Source: Osedax fenrisi
Lineage: Eukaryota > Annelida > Polychaeta > Sabellida > Siboglinidae
Length of the DNA stretch: 64,000 bases
NCBI GenBank assembly: GCA_964019155.1
Contig: OZ025245.1
Span: 3,712,638-3,776,637 of the forward strand
Reading direction: 5' to 3'
Of this stretch, positions 37,408-54,224 are shown piece after piece (position 1 is the stretch's first letter; every line of letters starts with the position of its first letter). Both the position numbers and the translations under genes were made by a program. The notes under the pieces are model-generated. The model saw only the letters and a program-made list of their open reading frames with translations, did not search any database and was not told the DNA's origin.

Positions 37408-40400
37408 CTGAAATAAAAAGGGGTCCTCCCAGAGTACACCCACGATAAGAAAATATATAATTAAAAACAAATAACAAATACAATTTTATAAAAGATTAAA
37501 ATTAATTTGAAAAAATTTAAACAAAAAAAAGTCTACATTTACTAAACTTAATTAGCAAATATGATGTATAGAATCCTGGAATATTAGAAGTTGTGACAAA
37601 TGATACGTAGACATGATGACTAGGCATACCCGTATGCGAACATTTTATGTGACATCTACAATAACAAATCAGTCAATTTATAGTGAGACGTTTAATGGTG
37701 CCACATTCCTGCCAAATATAAACCGACAGATCTATTAAGGGAGTCACAATCCAGTGCCGCAATCAAGTGCCACAAAACTACAGTATAATTGTCACATTTC
37801 AAATATTTCATGTATTCATATACATATATAATTATATATTATCTTAAGATAATATGTATTTAATGTATGTATATTACATTTTAAAAGTAAAATTAAAAAA
37901 TTAAATAAGTTAAGAATGAAAACTTACTAAATAAATATTATATGTACATTTTATAAATATTACTGTTTTTTTTAAATTATAATAACTTATGTAGTATATA
38001 ACTTATATACTATACAAGTTATTAATACCGACATTATTAATAGGATATTGGATAATTTAATAAAATAAAATAAATTACACTGAAATAAAAAGGGGTACCT
38101 TCAGAGTATATCCATGATAAGAAAATATATAATTAATAATAAATAACAAATACATTTTTTATAAAAGATTACAATTAATTTGAAAAAAAATTAAACAAAA
38201 AAAAGTATACATTTACTAAACTTAATTAGCAAATATGATGTATAGAATCCTGGAATATTAGAAGTTGTGACAAATGATACGTAGACATGATGACTAGGCA
38301 TACCCGTATGCGAACATTTTATGTGACATCTACAATAACAAATCAGTCAATTTATAGTGAGACGTTTAATGGTGCCACATTCCTGCCAAATATAAACCGA
38401 CAGATCTATTAAGGGAGTCACAATCCAGTGCCGCAATCAAGTGCCACAAAACTACAGTATAATTGTCACATTTCAAATATTTCATGTATTCATATACATA
38501 TATAATTATATATTATCTTAAGATAATATGTATTTAATGTATGTATATTACATTTTAAAAGTAAAATTAAAAAATTAAATAAGTTAAGAATGAAAACTTA
38601 CTAAATAAATATTATATGTACATTTTATAAATATTACTGTTTTTTTTAAATTATAATAACTTATGTAGTATATAACTTATATACTATACAAGTTATTAAT
38701 ACCGACATTATTAATAGGATATTGGATAATTTAATAAAATAAAATAAATTACACTGAAATAAAAAGGGGTACCTTCAGAGTATATCCATGATAAGAAAAT
38801 ATATAATTAATAATAAATAACAAATACATTTTTTATAAAAGATTACAATTAATTTGAAAAAAAATTAAACAAAAAAAAGTATACATTTACTAAACTTAAT
38901 TAGCAAATATGATGTATAGAATCCTGGAATATTAGAAGTTGTGACAAATGATACGTAGACATGATGACTAGGCATACCCGTATGCGAACATTTTATGTGA
39001 CATCTACAATAACAAATCAGTCAATTTATAGTGAGACGTTTAATGGTGCCACATTCCTGCCAAATATAAACCGACAGATCTATTAAGGGAGTCACAATCC
39101 AGTGCCGAAATCAAGTGCCACAAAACTACAGTATAATTGTCACATTTCAAATATTTCATGTATTCATATACATATATAATTATATATTATCTTAAGATAA
39201 TATGTATTTAATGTATGTATATTACATTTTAAAAGTAAAATTAAAAAATTAAATAAGTTAAGAATGAAAACTTACTAAATAAATATTATATGTACATTTT
39301 ATAAATATTACTGTTTTTTTTAAATTATAATAACTTATGTAGTATATAACTTATATACTATACAAGTTATTAATACCGACATTATTAATAGGATATTGGA
39401 TAATTTAATAAAATAAAATAAATTACATTGAAATAAAAAGGGGTACCTTCAGAGTATATCCATGATAAGAAAATATATAATTAATAATAAATAACAAATA
39501 CATTTTTTATAAAAGATTACAATTAATTTGAAAAAAAATTAAACAAAAAAAAGTATACATTTACTAAACTTAATTAGCAAATATGATGTATAGAATCCTG
39601 GAATATTAGAAGTTGTGACAAATGATACGTAGACATGATGACTAGGCATACCCGTATGCGAACATTTTATGTGACATCTACAATAACAAATCAGTCAATT
39701 TATAGTGAGACGTTTAATGGTGCCACATTCCTGCCAAATATAAACCGACAGATCTATTAAGGGAGTCACAATCCAGTGCCGCAATCAAGTGCCACAAAAC
39801 TACAGTATAATTGTCACATTTCAAATATTTCATGTATTCATATACATATATAATTATATATTATCTTAAGATAATATGTATTTAATGTATGTATATTACA
39901 TTTTAAAAGTAAAATTAAAAAATTAAATAAGTTAAGAATGAAAACTTACTAAATAAATATTATATGTACATTTTATAAATATTACTGTTTTTTTTAAATT
40001 ATAATAACTTATGTAGTATATAACTTATATACTATACAAGTTATTAATACCGACATTATTAATAGGATATTGGATAATTTAATAAAATAAAATAAATTAC
40101 ACTGAAATAAAAAGGGGTACCTTCAGAGTATATCCATGATAAGAAAATATATAATTAATAATAAATAACAAATACATTTTTTATAAAAGATTACAATTAA
40201 TTTGAAAAAAAATTAAACAAAAAAAAGTATACATTTACTAAACTTAATTAGCAAATATGATGTATAGAATCCTGGAATATTAGAAGTTGTGACAAATGAT
40301 ACGTAGACATGATGACTAGGCATACCCGTATGCGAACATTTTATGTGACATCTACAATAACAAATCAGTCAATTTATAGTGAGACGTTTAATGGTGCCAC

Positions 40401-43400
40401 ATTCCTGCCAAATATAAACCGACAGATCTATTAAGGGAGTCACAATCCAGTGCCGCAATCAAGTGCCACAAAACTACAGTATAATTGTCACATTTCAAAT
40501 ATTTCATGTATTCATATACATATATAATTATATATTATCTTAAGATAATATGTATTTAATGTATGTATATTACATTTTAAAAGTAAAATTAAAAAATTAA
40601 ATAAGTTAAGAATGAAAACTTACTAAATAAATATTATATGTACATTTTATAAATATTACTGTTTTTTTTAAATTATAATAACTTATGTAGTATATAACTT
40701 ATATACTATACAAGTTATTAATACCGACATTATTAATAGGATATTGGATAATTTAATAAAATAAAATAAATTACACTGAAATAAAAAGGGGTACCTTCAG
40801 AGTATATCCATGATAAGAAAATATATAATTAATAATAAATAACAAATACATTTTTTATAAAAGATTACAATTAATTTGAAAAAAAATTAAACAAAAAAAA
40901 GTATACATTTACTAAACTTAATTAGCAAATATGATGTATAGAATCCTGGAATATTAGAAGTTGTGACAAATGATACGTAGACATGATGACTAGGCATACC
41001 CGTATGCGAACATTTTATGTGACATCTACAATAACAAATCAGTCAATTTATAGTGAGACGTTTAATGGTGCCACATTCCTGCCAAATATAAACCGACAGA
41101 TCTATTAAGGGAGTCACAATCCAGTGCCGAAATCAAGTGCCACAAAACTACAGTATAATTGTCACATTTCAAATATTTCATGTATTCATATACATATATA
41201 ATTATATATTATCTTAAGATAATATGTATTTAATGTATGTATATTACATTTTAAAAGTAAAATTAAAAAATTAAATAGGTTAAGAATGAAAACTTACTAA
41301 ATAAATATTATATGTACATTTTATAAATATTACTGTTTTTTTTAAATTATAATAACTTATGTAGTATATAACTTATATACTATACAAGTTATTAATACCG
41401 ACATTATTAATAGGATATTGGATAATTTAATAAAATAAAATAAATTACACTGAAATAAAAAGGGGTACCTTCAGAGTATATCCATGATAAGAAAATATAT
41501 AATTAATAATAAATAACAAATACATTTTTTATAAAAGATTACAATTAATTTGAAAAAAAATTAAACAAAAAAAAGTATACATTTACTAAACTTAATTAGC
41601 AAATATGATGTATAGAATCCTGGAATATTAGAAGTTGTGACAAATGATACGTAGACATGATGACTAGGCATACCCGTATGCGAACATTTTATGTGACATC
41701 TACAATAACAAATCAGTCAATTTATAGTGAGACGTTTAATGGTGCCACATTCCTGCCAAATATAAACCGACAGATCTATTAAGGGAGTCACAATCCAGTG
41801 CCGCAATCAAGTGCCACAAAACTACAGTATAATTGTCACATTTCAAATATTTCATGTATTCATATACATATATAATTATATATTATCTTAAGATAATATG
41901 TATTTAATGTATGTATATTACATTTTAAAAGTAAAATTAAAAAATTAAATAAGTTAAGAATGAAAACTTACTAAATAAATATAATATATACATTTTATAA
42001 ATATTACTGTTTTTTTTAAATTATAATAACTTATGTAGTATATAACTTATATACTATACAAGTTATTAATACCGACATTATTAATAGGATATTGGATAAT
42101 TTAATAAAATAAAATAAATTACACTGAAATAAAAAGGGGTACCTTCAGAGTATATCCATGATAAGAAAATATATAATTAATAATAAATAACAAATACATT
42201 TTTTATAAAAGATTACAATTAATTTGAAAAAAAATTAAACAAAAAAAAGTATACATTTACTAAACTTAATTAGCAAATATGATGTATAGAATCCTGGAAT
42301 ATTAGAAGTTGTGACAAATGATACGTAGATATGATGACTAGGCATACCCGTATGCGAACATTTTATGTGACATCTACAATAACAAATCAGTCAATTTATA
42401 GTGAGACGTTTAATGGTGCCACATTCCTGCCAAATATAAACCGACAGATCTATTAAGGGAGTCACAATCCAGTGCCGAAATCAAGTGCCACAAAACTACA
42501 GTATAATTGTCACATTTCAAATATTTCATGTATTCATATACATATATAATTATATATTATCTTAAGATAATATGTATTTAATGTATGTATATTACATTTT
42601 AAAAGTAAAATTAAAAAATTAAATAAGTTAAGAATGAAAACTTACTAAATAAATATTATATGTACATTTTATAAATATTACTGTTTTTTTTAAATTATAA
42701 TAACTTATGTAGTATATAACTTATATACTATACAAGTTATTAATACCGACATTATTAATAGGATATTGGATAATTTAATAAAATAAAATAAATTACACTG
42801 AAATAAAAAGGGGTACCTTCAGAGTATATCCATGATAAGAAAATATATAATTAATAATAAATAACAAATACATTTTTTATAAAAGATTACAATTAATTTG
42901 AAAAAAAATTAAACAAAAAAAAGTATACATTTACTAAACTTAATTAGCAAATATGATGTATAGAATCCTGGAATATTAGAAGTTGTGACAAATGATACGT
43001 AGACATGATGACTAGGCATACCCGTATGCGAACATTTTATGTGACATCTACAATAACAAATCAGTCAATTTATAGTGAGACGTTTAATGGTGCCACATTC
43101 CTGCCAAATATAAACCGACAGATCTATTAAGGGAGTCACAATCCAGTGCCGCAATCAAGTGCCACAAAACTACAGTATAATTGTCACATTTCAAATATTT
43201 CATGTATTCATATACATATATAATTATATATTATCTTAAGATAATATGTATTTAATGTATGTATATTACATTTTAAAAGTAAAATTAAAAAATTAAATAA
43301 GTTAAGAATGAAAACTTACTAAATAAATATTATATGTACATTTTATAAATATTACTGTTTTTTTTAAATTATAATAACTTATGTAGTATATAACTTATAT

Positions 43401-46400
43401 ACTATACAAGTTATTAATACCGACATTATTAATAGGATATTGGATAATTTAATAAAATAAAATAAATTACACTGAAATAAAAAGGGGTACCTTCAGAGTA
43501 TATCCATGATAAGAAAATATATAATTAATAATAAATAACAAATACATTTTTTATAAAAGATTACAATTAATTTGAAAAAAAATTAAACAAAAAAAAGTAT
43601 ACATTTACTAAACTTAATTAGCAAATATGATGTATAGAATCCTGGAATATTAGAAGTTGTGACAAATGATACGTAGACATGATGACTAGGCATACCCGTA
43701 TGCGAACATTTTATGTGACATCTACAATAACAAATCAGTCAATTTATAGTGAGACGTTTAATGGTGCCACATTCCTGCCAAATATAAACCGACAGATCTA
43801 TTAAGGGAGTCACAATCCAGTGCCGAAATCAAGTGCCACAAAACTACAGTATAATTGTCACATTTCAAATATTTCATGTATTCATATACATATATAATTA
43901 TATATTATCTTAAGATAATATGTATTTAATGTATGTATATTACATTTTAAAAGTAAAATTAAAAAATTAAATAGGTTAAGAATGAAAACTTACTAAATAA
44001 ATATTATATGTACATTTTATAAATATTACTGTTTTTTTTAAATTATAATAACTTATGTAGTATATAACTTATATACTATACAAGTTATTAATACCGACAT
44101 TATTAATAGGATATTGGATAATTTAATAAAATAAAATAAATTACACTGAAATAAAAAGGGGTACCTTCAGAGTATATCCATGATAAGAAAATATATAATT
44201 AATAATAAATAACAAATACATTTTTTATAAAAGATTACAATTAATTTGAAAAAAAATTAAACAAAAAAAAGTATACATTTACTAAACTTAATTAGCAAAT
44301 ATGATGTATAGAATCCTGGAATATTAGAAGTTGTGACAAATGATACGTAGACATGATGACTAGGCATACCCGTATGCGAACATTTTATGTGACATCTACA
44401 ATAACAAATCAGTCAATTTATAGTGAGACGTTTAATGGTGCCACATTCCTGCCAAATATAAACCGACAGATCTATTAAGGGAGTCACAATCCAGTGCCGC
44501 AATCAAGTGCCACAAAACTACAGTATAATTGTCACATTTCAAATATTTCATGTATTCATATACATATATAATTATATATTATCTTAAGATAATATGTATT
44601 TAATGTATGTATATTACATTTTAAAAGTAAAATTAAAAAATTAAATAAGTTAAGAATGAAAACTTACTAAATAAATATTATATGTACATTTTATAAATAT
44701 TACTGTTTTTTTTAAATTATAATAACTTATGTAGTATATAACTTATATACTATACAAGTTATTAATACCGACATTATTAATAGGATATTGGATAATTTAA
44801 TAAAATAAAATAAATTACACTGAAATAAAAAGGGGTACCTTCAGAGTATATCCATGATAAGAAAATATATAATTAATAATAAATAACAAATACATTTTTT
44901 ATAAAAGATTACAATTAATTTGAAAAAAAATTAAACAAAAAAAAGTATACATTTACTAAACTTAATTAGCAAATATGATGTATAGAATCCTGGAATATTA
45001 GAAGTTGTGACAAATGATACGTAGACATGATGACTAGGCATACCCGTATGCGAACATTTTATGTGACATCTACAATAACAAATCAGTCAATTTATAGTGA
45101 GACGTTTAATGGTGCCACATTCCTGCCAAATATAAACCGACAGATCTATTAAGGGAGTCACAATCCAGTGCCGAAATCAAGTGCCACAAAACTACAGTAT
45201 AATTGTCACATTTCAAATATTTCATGTATTCATATACATATATAATTATATATTATCTTAAGATAATATGTATTTAATGTATGTATATTACATTTTAAAA
45301 GTAAAATTAAAAAATTAAATAAGTTAAGAATGAAAACTTACTAAATAAATATTATATGTACATTTTATAAATATTACTGTTTTTTTTAAATTATAATAAC
45401 TTATGTAGTATATAACTTATATACTATACAAGTTATTAATACCGACATTATTAATAGGATATTGGATAATTTAATAAAATAAAATAAATTACACTGAAAT
45501 AAAAAGGGGTACCTTCAGAGTATATCCATGATAAGAAAATATATAATTAATAATAAATAACAAATACATTTTTTATAAAAGATTACAATTAATTTGAAAA
45601 AAAATTAAACAAAAAAAAGTATACATTTACTAAACTTAATTAGCAAATATGATGTATAGAATCCTGGAATATTAGAAGTTGTGACAAATGATACGTAGAC
45701 ATGATGACTAGGCATACCCGTATGCGAACATTTTATGTGACATCTACAATAACAAATCAGTCAATTTATAGTGAGACGTTTAATGGTGCCACATTCCTGC
45801 CAAATATAAACCGACAGATCTAGATTAAGGGAGTCACAATCCAGTGCCGAAATCAAGTGCCACAAAACTACAGTATAATTGTCACATTTCAAATATTTCA
45901 TGTATTCATATACATATATAATTATATATTATCTTAAGATAATATGTATTTAATGTATGTATATTACATTTTAAAAGTAAAATTAAAAAATTAAATAAGT
46001 TAAGAATGAAAACTTACTAAATAAATATTATATGTACATTTTATAAATATTACTGTTTTTTTTAAATTATAATAACTTATGTAGTATATAACTTATATAC
46101 TATACAAGTTATAATACCGACATTATTAATAGGATATTGGATAATTTAATAAAATAAAATAAATTACACTGAAATAAAAAGGGGTACCTTCAGAGTATAT
46201 CCATGATAAGAAAATATATAATTAATAATAAATAACAAATACATTTTTTATAAAAGATTACAATTAATTTGAAAAAAAATTAAACAAAAAAAAGTATACA
46301 TTTACTAAACTTAATTAGCAAATATGATGTATAGAATCCTGGAATATTAGAAGTTGTGACAAATGATACGTAGACATGATGACTAGGCATACCCGTATGC

Positions 46401-49400
46401 GAACATTTTATGTGACATCTACAATAACAAATCAGTCAATTTATAGTGAGACGTTTAATGGTGCCACATTCCTGCCAAATATAAACCGACAGATCTATTA
46501 AGGGAGTCACAATCCAGTGCCGCAATCAAGTGCCACAAAACTACAGTATAATTGTCACATTTCAAATATTTCATGTATTCATATACATATATAATTATAT
46601 ATTATCTTAAGATAATATGTATTTAATGTATGTATATTACATTTTAAAAGTAAAATTAAAAAATTAAATAAGTTAAGAATGAAAACTTACTAAATAAATA
46701 TTATATGTACATTTTATAAATATTACTGTTTTTTTTAAATTATAATAACTTATGTAGTATATAACTTATATACTATACAAGTTATTAATACCGACATTAT
46801 TAATAGGATATTGGATAATTTAATAAAATAAAATAAATTACACTGAAATAAAAAGGGGTACCTTCAGAGTATATCCATGATAAGAAAATATATAATTAAT
46901 AATAAATAACAAATACATTTTTTATAAAAGATTACAATTAATTTGAAAAAAAATTAAACAAAAAAAAGTATACATTTACTAAACTTAATTAGCAAATATG
47001 ATGTATAGAATCCTGGAATATTAGAAGTTGTGACAAATGATACGTAGACATGATGACTAGGCATACCCGTATGCGAACATTTTATGTGACATCTACAATA
47101 ACAAATCAGTCAATTTATAGTGAGACGTTTAATGGTGCCACATTCCTGCCAAATATAAACCGACAGATCTATTAAGGGAGTCACAATCCAGTGCCGAAAT
47201 CAAGTGCCACAAAACTACAGTATAATCGTCACATTTCAAATATTTCATGTATTCATATACATATATAATTATATATTATCTTAAGATAATATGTATTTAA
47301 TGTATGTATATTACATTTTAAAAGTAAAATTAAAAAATTAAATAAGTTAAGAATGAAAACTTACTAAATAAATATTATATGTACATTTTATAAATATTAC
47401 TGTTTTTTTTAAATTATAATAACTTATGTAGTATATAACTTATATACTATACAAGTTATTAATACCGACATTATTAATAGGATATTGGATAATTTAATAA
47501 AATAAAATAAATTACACTGAAATAAAAAGGGGTACCTTCAGAGTATATCCATGATAAGAAAATATATAATTAATAATAAATAACAAATATTTTTTATAAA
47601 AGATTACAATTAATTTGAAAAAAAATTAAACAAAAAAAAGTATACATTTACTAAACTTAATTAGCAAATATGATGTATAGAATCCTGGAATATTAGAAGT
47701 TGTGACAAATGATACGTAGACATGATGACTAGGCATACCCGTATGCGAACATTTTATGTGACATCTACAATAACAAATCAGTCAATTTATAGTGAGACGT
47801 TTAATGGTGCCACATTCCTGCCAAATATAAACCGACAGATCTATTAAGGGAGTCACAATCCAGTGCCGCAATCAAGTGCCACAAAACTACAGTATAATTG
47901 TCACATTTCAAATATTTCATGTATTCATATACATATATAATTATATATTATCTTAAGATAATATGTATTTAATGTATGTATATTACATTTTAAAAGTAAA
48001 ATTAAAAAATTAAATAAGTTAAGAATGAAAACTTACTAAATAAATATTATATGTACATTTTATAAATATTACTGTTTTTTTTAAATTATAATAACTTATG
48101 TAGTATATAACTTATATACTATACAAGTTATTAATACCGACATTATTAATAGGATATTGGATAATTTAATAAAATAAAATAAATTACACTGAAATAAAAA
48201 GGGGTACCTTCAGAGTATATCCATGATAAGAAAATATATAATTAATAATAAATAACAAATACATTTTTTATAAAAGATTACAATTAATTTGAAAAAAAAT
48301 TAAACAAAAAAAAGTATACATTTACTAAACTTAATTAGCAAATATGATGTATAGAATCCTGGAATATTAGAAGTTGTGACAAATGATACGTAGACATGAT
48401 GACTAGGCATACCCGTGTGCGAACATTTTATGTGACATCTACAATAACAAATCAGTCAATTTATAGTGAGACGTTTAATGGTGCCACATTCCTGCCAAAT
48501 ATAAACCGACAGATCTATTAAGGGAGTCACAATCCAGTGCCGCAATCCAGTGCCACAAAACTACAGTATAATTGTCACATTATAATTTTCACATATACAT
48601 ATATAATTATATATTATCTTAAGATAATATGTATTTAATGTATGTATATTACATTTTAAAAGTAAAATTAAAAAATTAAATAAGTTAAGAATGAAAACTT
48701 ACTAAATAAATATTATATGTACATTTTATAAATATTACTGTTTTTTTTAAATTATAATAACTTATGTAGTATATAACTTATATACTATACAAGTTATTAA
48801 TACCGACATTATTAATAGGATATTGGATAATTTAATAAAATAAAATAAATTACACTGAAATAAAAAGGGGTACCTTCAGAGTATATCCATGATAAGAAAA
48901 TATATAATTAATAATAAATAACAAATACATTTTTTATAAAAGATTACAATTAATTTGAAAAAAAATTAAACAAAAAAAAGTATACATTTACTAAACTTAA
49001 TTAGCAAATATGATGTATAGAATCCTGGAATATTAGAAGTTGTGACAAATGATACGTAGACATGATGACTAGGCATACCCGTATGCGAACATTTTATGTG
49101 ACATCTACAATAACAAATCAGTCAATTTATAGTGAGACGTTTAATGGTGCCACATTCCTGCCAAATATAAACCGACAGATCTATTAAGGGAGTCACAATC
49201 CAGTGCCGAAATCAAGTGCCACAAAACTACAGTATAATTGTCACATTTCAAATATTTCATGTATTCATATACATATATAATTATATATTATCTTAAGATA
49301 ATATGTATTTAATGTATGTATATTACATTTTAAAAGTAAAATTAAAAAATTAAATAAGTTAAGAATGAAAACTTACTAAATAAATATTATATGTACATTT

Positions 49401-51990
49401 TATAAATATTACTGTTTTTTTTAAATTATAATAACTTATGTAGTATATAACTTATATACTATACAAGTTATAATACCGACATTATTAATAGGATATTGGA
49501 TAATTTAATAAAATAAAATAAATTACACTGAAATAAAAAGGGGTACCTTCAGAGTATATCCATGATAAGAAAATATATAATTAATAATAAATAACAAATA
49601 CATTTTTTATAAAAGATTACAATTAATTTGAAAAAAAATTAAACAAAAAAAAGTATACATTTACTAAACTTAATTAGCAAATATGATGTATAGAATCCTG
49701 GAATATTAGAAGTTGTGACAAATGATACGTAGACATGATGACTAGGCATACCCGTATGCGAACATTTTATGTGACATCTACAATAACAAATCAGTCAATT
49801 TATAGTGAGACGTTTAATGGTGCCACATTCATGCCAAATATAAACCGACAGATCTATTAAGGGAGTCACAATCCAGTGCCGCAATCAAGTGCCACAAAAC
49901 TACAGTATAATTGTCACATTTAAAATATTTCATGTATTCATATACATATATAATTATATATTATCTTAAGATAATATGTATTTAATGTATGTATATTACA
50001 TTTTAAAAGTAAAATTAAAAAATTAAATAAGTTAAGAATGAAAACTTACTAAATAAATATTATATGTACATTTTATAAATATTACTGTTTTTTTTAAATT
50101 ATAATAACTTATGTAGTATATAACTTATATACTATACAAGTTATTAATACCGACATTATTAATAGGATATTGGATAATTTAATAAAATAAAATAAATTAC
50201 ACTGAAATAAAAAGGGGTACCTTCAGAGTATATCCATGATAAGAAAATATATAATTAATAATAAATAACAAATACATTTTTTATAAAAGATTACAATTAA
50301 TTTGAAAAAAAATTAAACAAAAAAAAGTATACATTTACTAAACTTAATTAGCAAATATGATGTATAGAATCCTGGAATATTAGAAGTTGTGACAAATGAT
50401 ACGTAGACATGATGACTAGGCATACCCGTATGCGAACATTTTATGTGACATCTACAATAACAAATCAGTCAATTTATAGTGAGACGTTTAATGGTGCCAC
50501 ATTCCTGCCAAATATAAACCGACAGATCTATTAAGGGAGTCACAATCCAGTGCCGAAATCAAGTGCCACAAAACTACAGTATAATCGTCACATTTCAAAT
50601 ATTTCATGTATTCATATACATATATAATTATATATTATCTTAAGATAATATGTATTTAATGTATGTATATTACATTTTAAAAGTAAAATTAAAAAATTAA
50701 ATAAGTTAAGAATGAAAACTTACTAAATAAATATTATATGTACATTTTATAAATATTACTGTTTTTTTTAAATTATAATAACTTATGTAGTATATAACTT
50801 ATATACTATACAAGTTATTAATACCGACATTATTAATAGGATATTGGATAATTTAATAAAATAAAATAAATTACACTGAAATAAAAAGGGGTACCTTCAG
50901 AGTATATCCATGATAAGAAAATATATAATTAATAATAAATAACAAATATTTTTTATAAAAGATTACAATTAATTTGAAAAAAAATTAAACAAAAAAAAGT
51001 ATACATTTACTAAACTTAATTAGCAAATATGATGTATAGAATCCTGGAATATTAGAAGTTGTGACAAATGATACGTAGACATGATGACTAGGCATACCCG
51101 TATGCGAACATTTTATGTGACATCTACAATAACAAATCAGTCAATTTATAGTGAGACGTTTAATGGTGCCACATTCCTGCCAAATATAAACCGACAGATC
51201 TATTAAGGGAGTCACAATCCAGTGCCGCAATCAAGTGCCACAAAACTACAGTATAATTGTCACATTTCAAATATTTCATGTATTCATATACATATATAAT
51301 TATATATTATCTTAAGATAATATGTATTTAATGTATGTATATTACATTTTAAAAGTAAAATTAAAAAATTAAATAAGTTAAGAATGAAAACTTACTAAAT
51401 AAATATTATATGTACATTTTATAAATATTACTGTTTTTTTTAAATTATAATAACTTATGTAGTATATAACTTATATACTATACAAGTTATTAATACCGAC
51501 ATTATTAATAGGATATTGGATAATTTAATAAAATAAAATAAATTACACTGAAATAAAAAGGGGTACCTTCAGAGTATATCCATGATAAGAAAATATATAA
51601 TTAATAATAAATAACAAATACATTTTTTATAAAAGATTACAATTAATTTGAAAAAAAATTAAACAAAAAAAAGTATACATTTACTAAACTTAATTAGCAA
51701 ATATGATGTATAGAATCCTGGAATATTAGAAGTTGTGACAAATGATACGTAGACATGATGACTAGGCATACCCGTATGCGAACATTTTATGTGACATCTA
51801 CAATAACAAATCAGTCAATTTATAGTGAGACGTTTAATGGTGCCACATTCCTGCCAAATATAAACTGACAGGTCTATTAAGGGAGTCACAATCCAGTGCC
51901 GCAATCCAGTGCCACGAAACTACAGTATAATTGTCACATTTCAAATATTTCATGTATTCATATACATATAAGATAATATATCTGTAATGT
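37408..51990 (+). repeat. Satellite array 1: 674-bp monomer, about 21.6 copies
   Basis: The marker ACTAAACTTAATTAGCAAAT occurs at 37541, 38215, 38889 and on to 51683. The spacing is 674 nt except where small indels give 675, 672, 666 and 673. Copies are nearly identical inside the array. The first and last are more diverged. Each monomer has a conserved half of about 310 bp (with GACTAGGCATACCCGTATGC and GTGCCACATTCCTGCCAAAT) and an AT-rich half containing TATCTTAAGATA. No coding frame exists. Confidence 0.98.
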
Positions 51991-52451
51991 ATGTATAATA
52001 AAAAGTAAAATAAAAAATAAAGGCTAAGAAATTTCTTAACGATAAATAAATAAATTTTGTAAGTACATTTTATAAATATTACTGTTTTTTTTTAATAAAA
52101 AAAATTATAATGCCGTTTTTAAATAATTTTATATTTGTATAATGTTTATAATACTTGTTTATATAAACATGTTTTAACAGTCTTATATATGTGTATTGTG
52201 TTTATAAAAATATATTATATACAACTACAACAACTTGTCTATCTGATTTGAAAGTTAATTGCCGTATTTTATGCATACGCATCTCTTTAAATATCAAATA
52301 TAAATTACTTTGATTATATTTAGACTGTAATTCGTAGTTATTTTGACTGGTTAATAACAAGTTGAGTATATTGAGTATTACGCTTCATTAATATCTGATA
52401 ATACAATATATTTAATAACTTTACATATTATTAATTATATTTAATTATATA

Positions 52452-52492
<41 letters not shown>

Positions 52493-52557
52493 TACGTTCT
52501 AATTAGTTATTATGTATTAACTATATATAGTTAATACATATATGTATACATATATAT

Positions 52558-52563
52558 ATATAC

Positions 52564-52632
<69 letters not shown>
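52558..52632. repeat. (TA)n microsatellite
   Basis: A TA-dinucleotide run with occasional CA interruptions. Confidence 0.95.
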
Positions 52633-52635
<3 letters not shown>

Positions 52636-53000
52636 CTTCAAATCACGTATGTTTTTAAACATATGAAGTCACGGCGACAACATACTTTGTATTAATTTAG
52701 TTATTATGTATTTATAATATAGTATAGTAGAGTATATATATTATATATATATATAGTATACTATATATTTATATATATATATAAACATAATTTGTGTATT
52801 AGATCGAGCACTAGGGGAAGTATATTCCCATTGTTTGATGCCAACACTGGATTTTATGTTAATTGCAATTAACAATTTTAAAACAGATATGTAGCTAAGA
52901 GGTAGATACATCGGGGTAGCTATACATTGGGGGTGCTAGATTGTGATGTCAGTATCGCAGACAATGAAGAATATATTAACCAGCTGGGATAGACATTATA

Positions 53001-53052
<52 letters not shown>

Positions 53053-53337
53053 CTTTTGAAATTGTTAATAGCAATTAAAATAAAATTAATAAATATATTA
53101 TTATCATGTATTCTTATGTTTAAAAACACGTGAATAGTAATAGATTACTCATAGTTATCAATAGTAAACTCATAACTTTCTGTACAAGCTAAAAAATATC
53201 GTAACAATAATAATGATTATATATATATATATATATATATATATCTAGGTTAAATATCAGATAGTGTCTAATTTACAAATGTCTATAGAATGATATATAA
53301 AACAATGTTACTATATGTTAATAAAGGTATTAATATA

Positions 53338-53432
53338 AGTATGTATGTATGTATGTATGTATGTATGTATGTATGTATGTATGTATATATGTATATATGT
53401 ATATATGTATATATGTATATATGTATAGATAT
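53338..53432. repeat. (GTAT)n passing into (GTATATAT)n
   Basis: About eleven tetranucleotide copies followed by five octanucleotide copies. Confidence 0.95.
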
Positions 53433-54224
53433 ATATTACATAATATTATGAATGAATTTGTACATTGCAAGTGTATTATAAGTGAGGTTGTAGCGGCCTA
53501 GCTAATGATAACCGATGCTGTCACAGATATCATCGTTATGCTCGACTGCACATCTATTTACGTGCAATATACGTTCCATGATGACATACCGGTAGCTACT
53601 ATAGTATGCCTATAAGAATGCATTAACTTGCATATAACCCGTGTATATTCATACTAAATTATCATAATTGTTACATTACAAATGTTCTGTTAAATCGTTA
53701 TATATATTATGCTGTATGACTATATAGTATATGATCCTACACGGTCAAACTATCTGTATAATTATAGATATATTATAATTAATATATTATAATATCTTAT
53801 AATTATAAATAGATTCGAAGTTATTATTTGTTTTATCATAATATATATATATATATATATATAATTCGATATTTGTTATATACTTTATGTATAATAAAAA
53901 CGAATCATATATGTTATGAATTTACTTATTAGTGTATCAATATGTTATATATATTATATTATATATAAACATATATAAACATAATTGTTATCTATAAAAA
54001 TCTGTTTATAGATATTGTATATAGAATAAACTTATTTGTATATAATTTGGATTTACTAATAAAGGGGTTTCATAATATTGGTTTCACACCACCGATAGAT
54101 TATATTGTATTGTCATGTGAAAGTGTATGTATGCGTGTATGTATGTATGTGTGTATGTTACATAGTATACAATACACACATATAAATATATTATAATATA
54201 CATAATATGTATACATAACATTAT

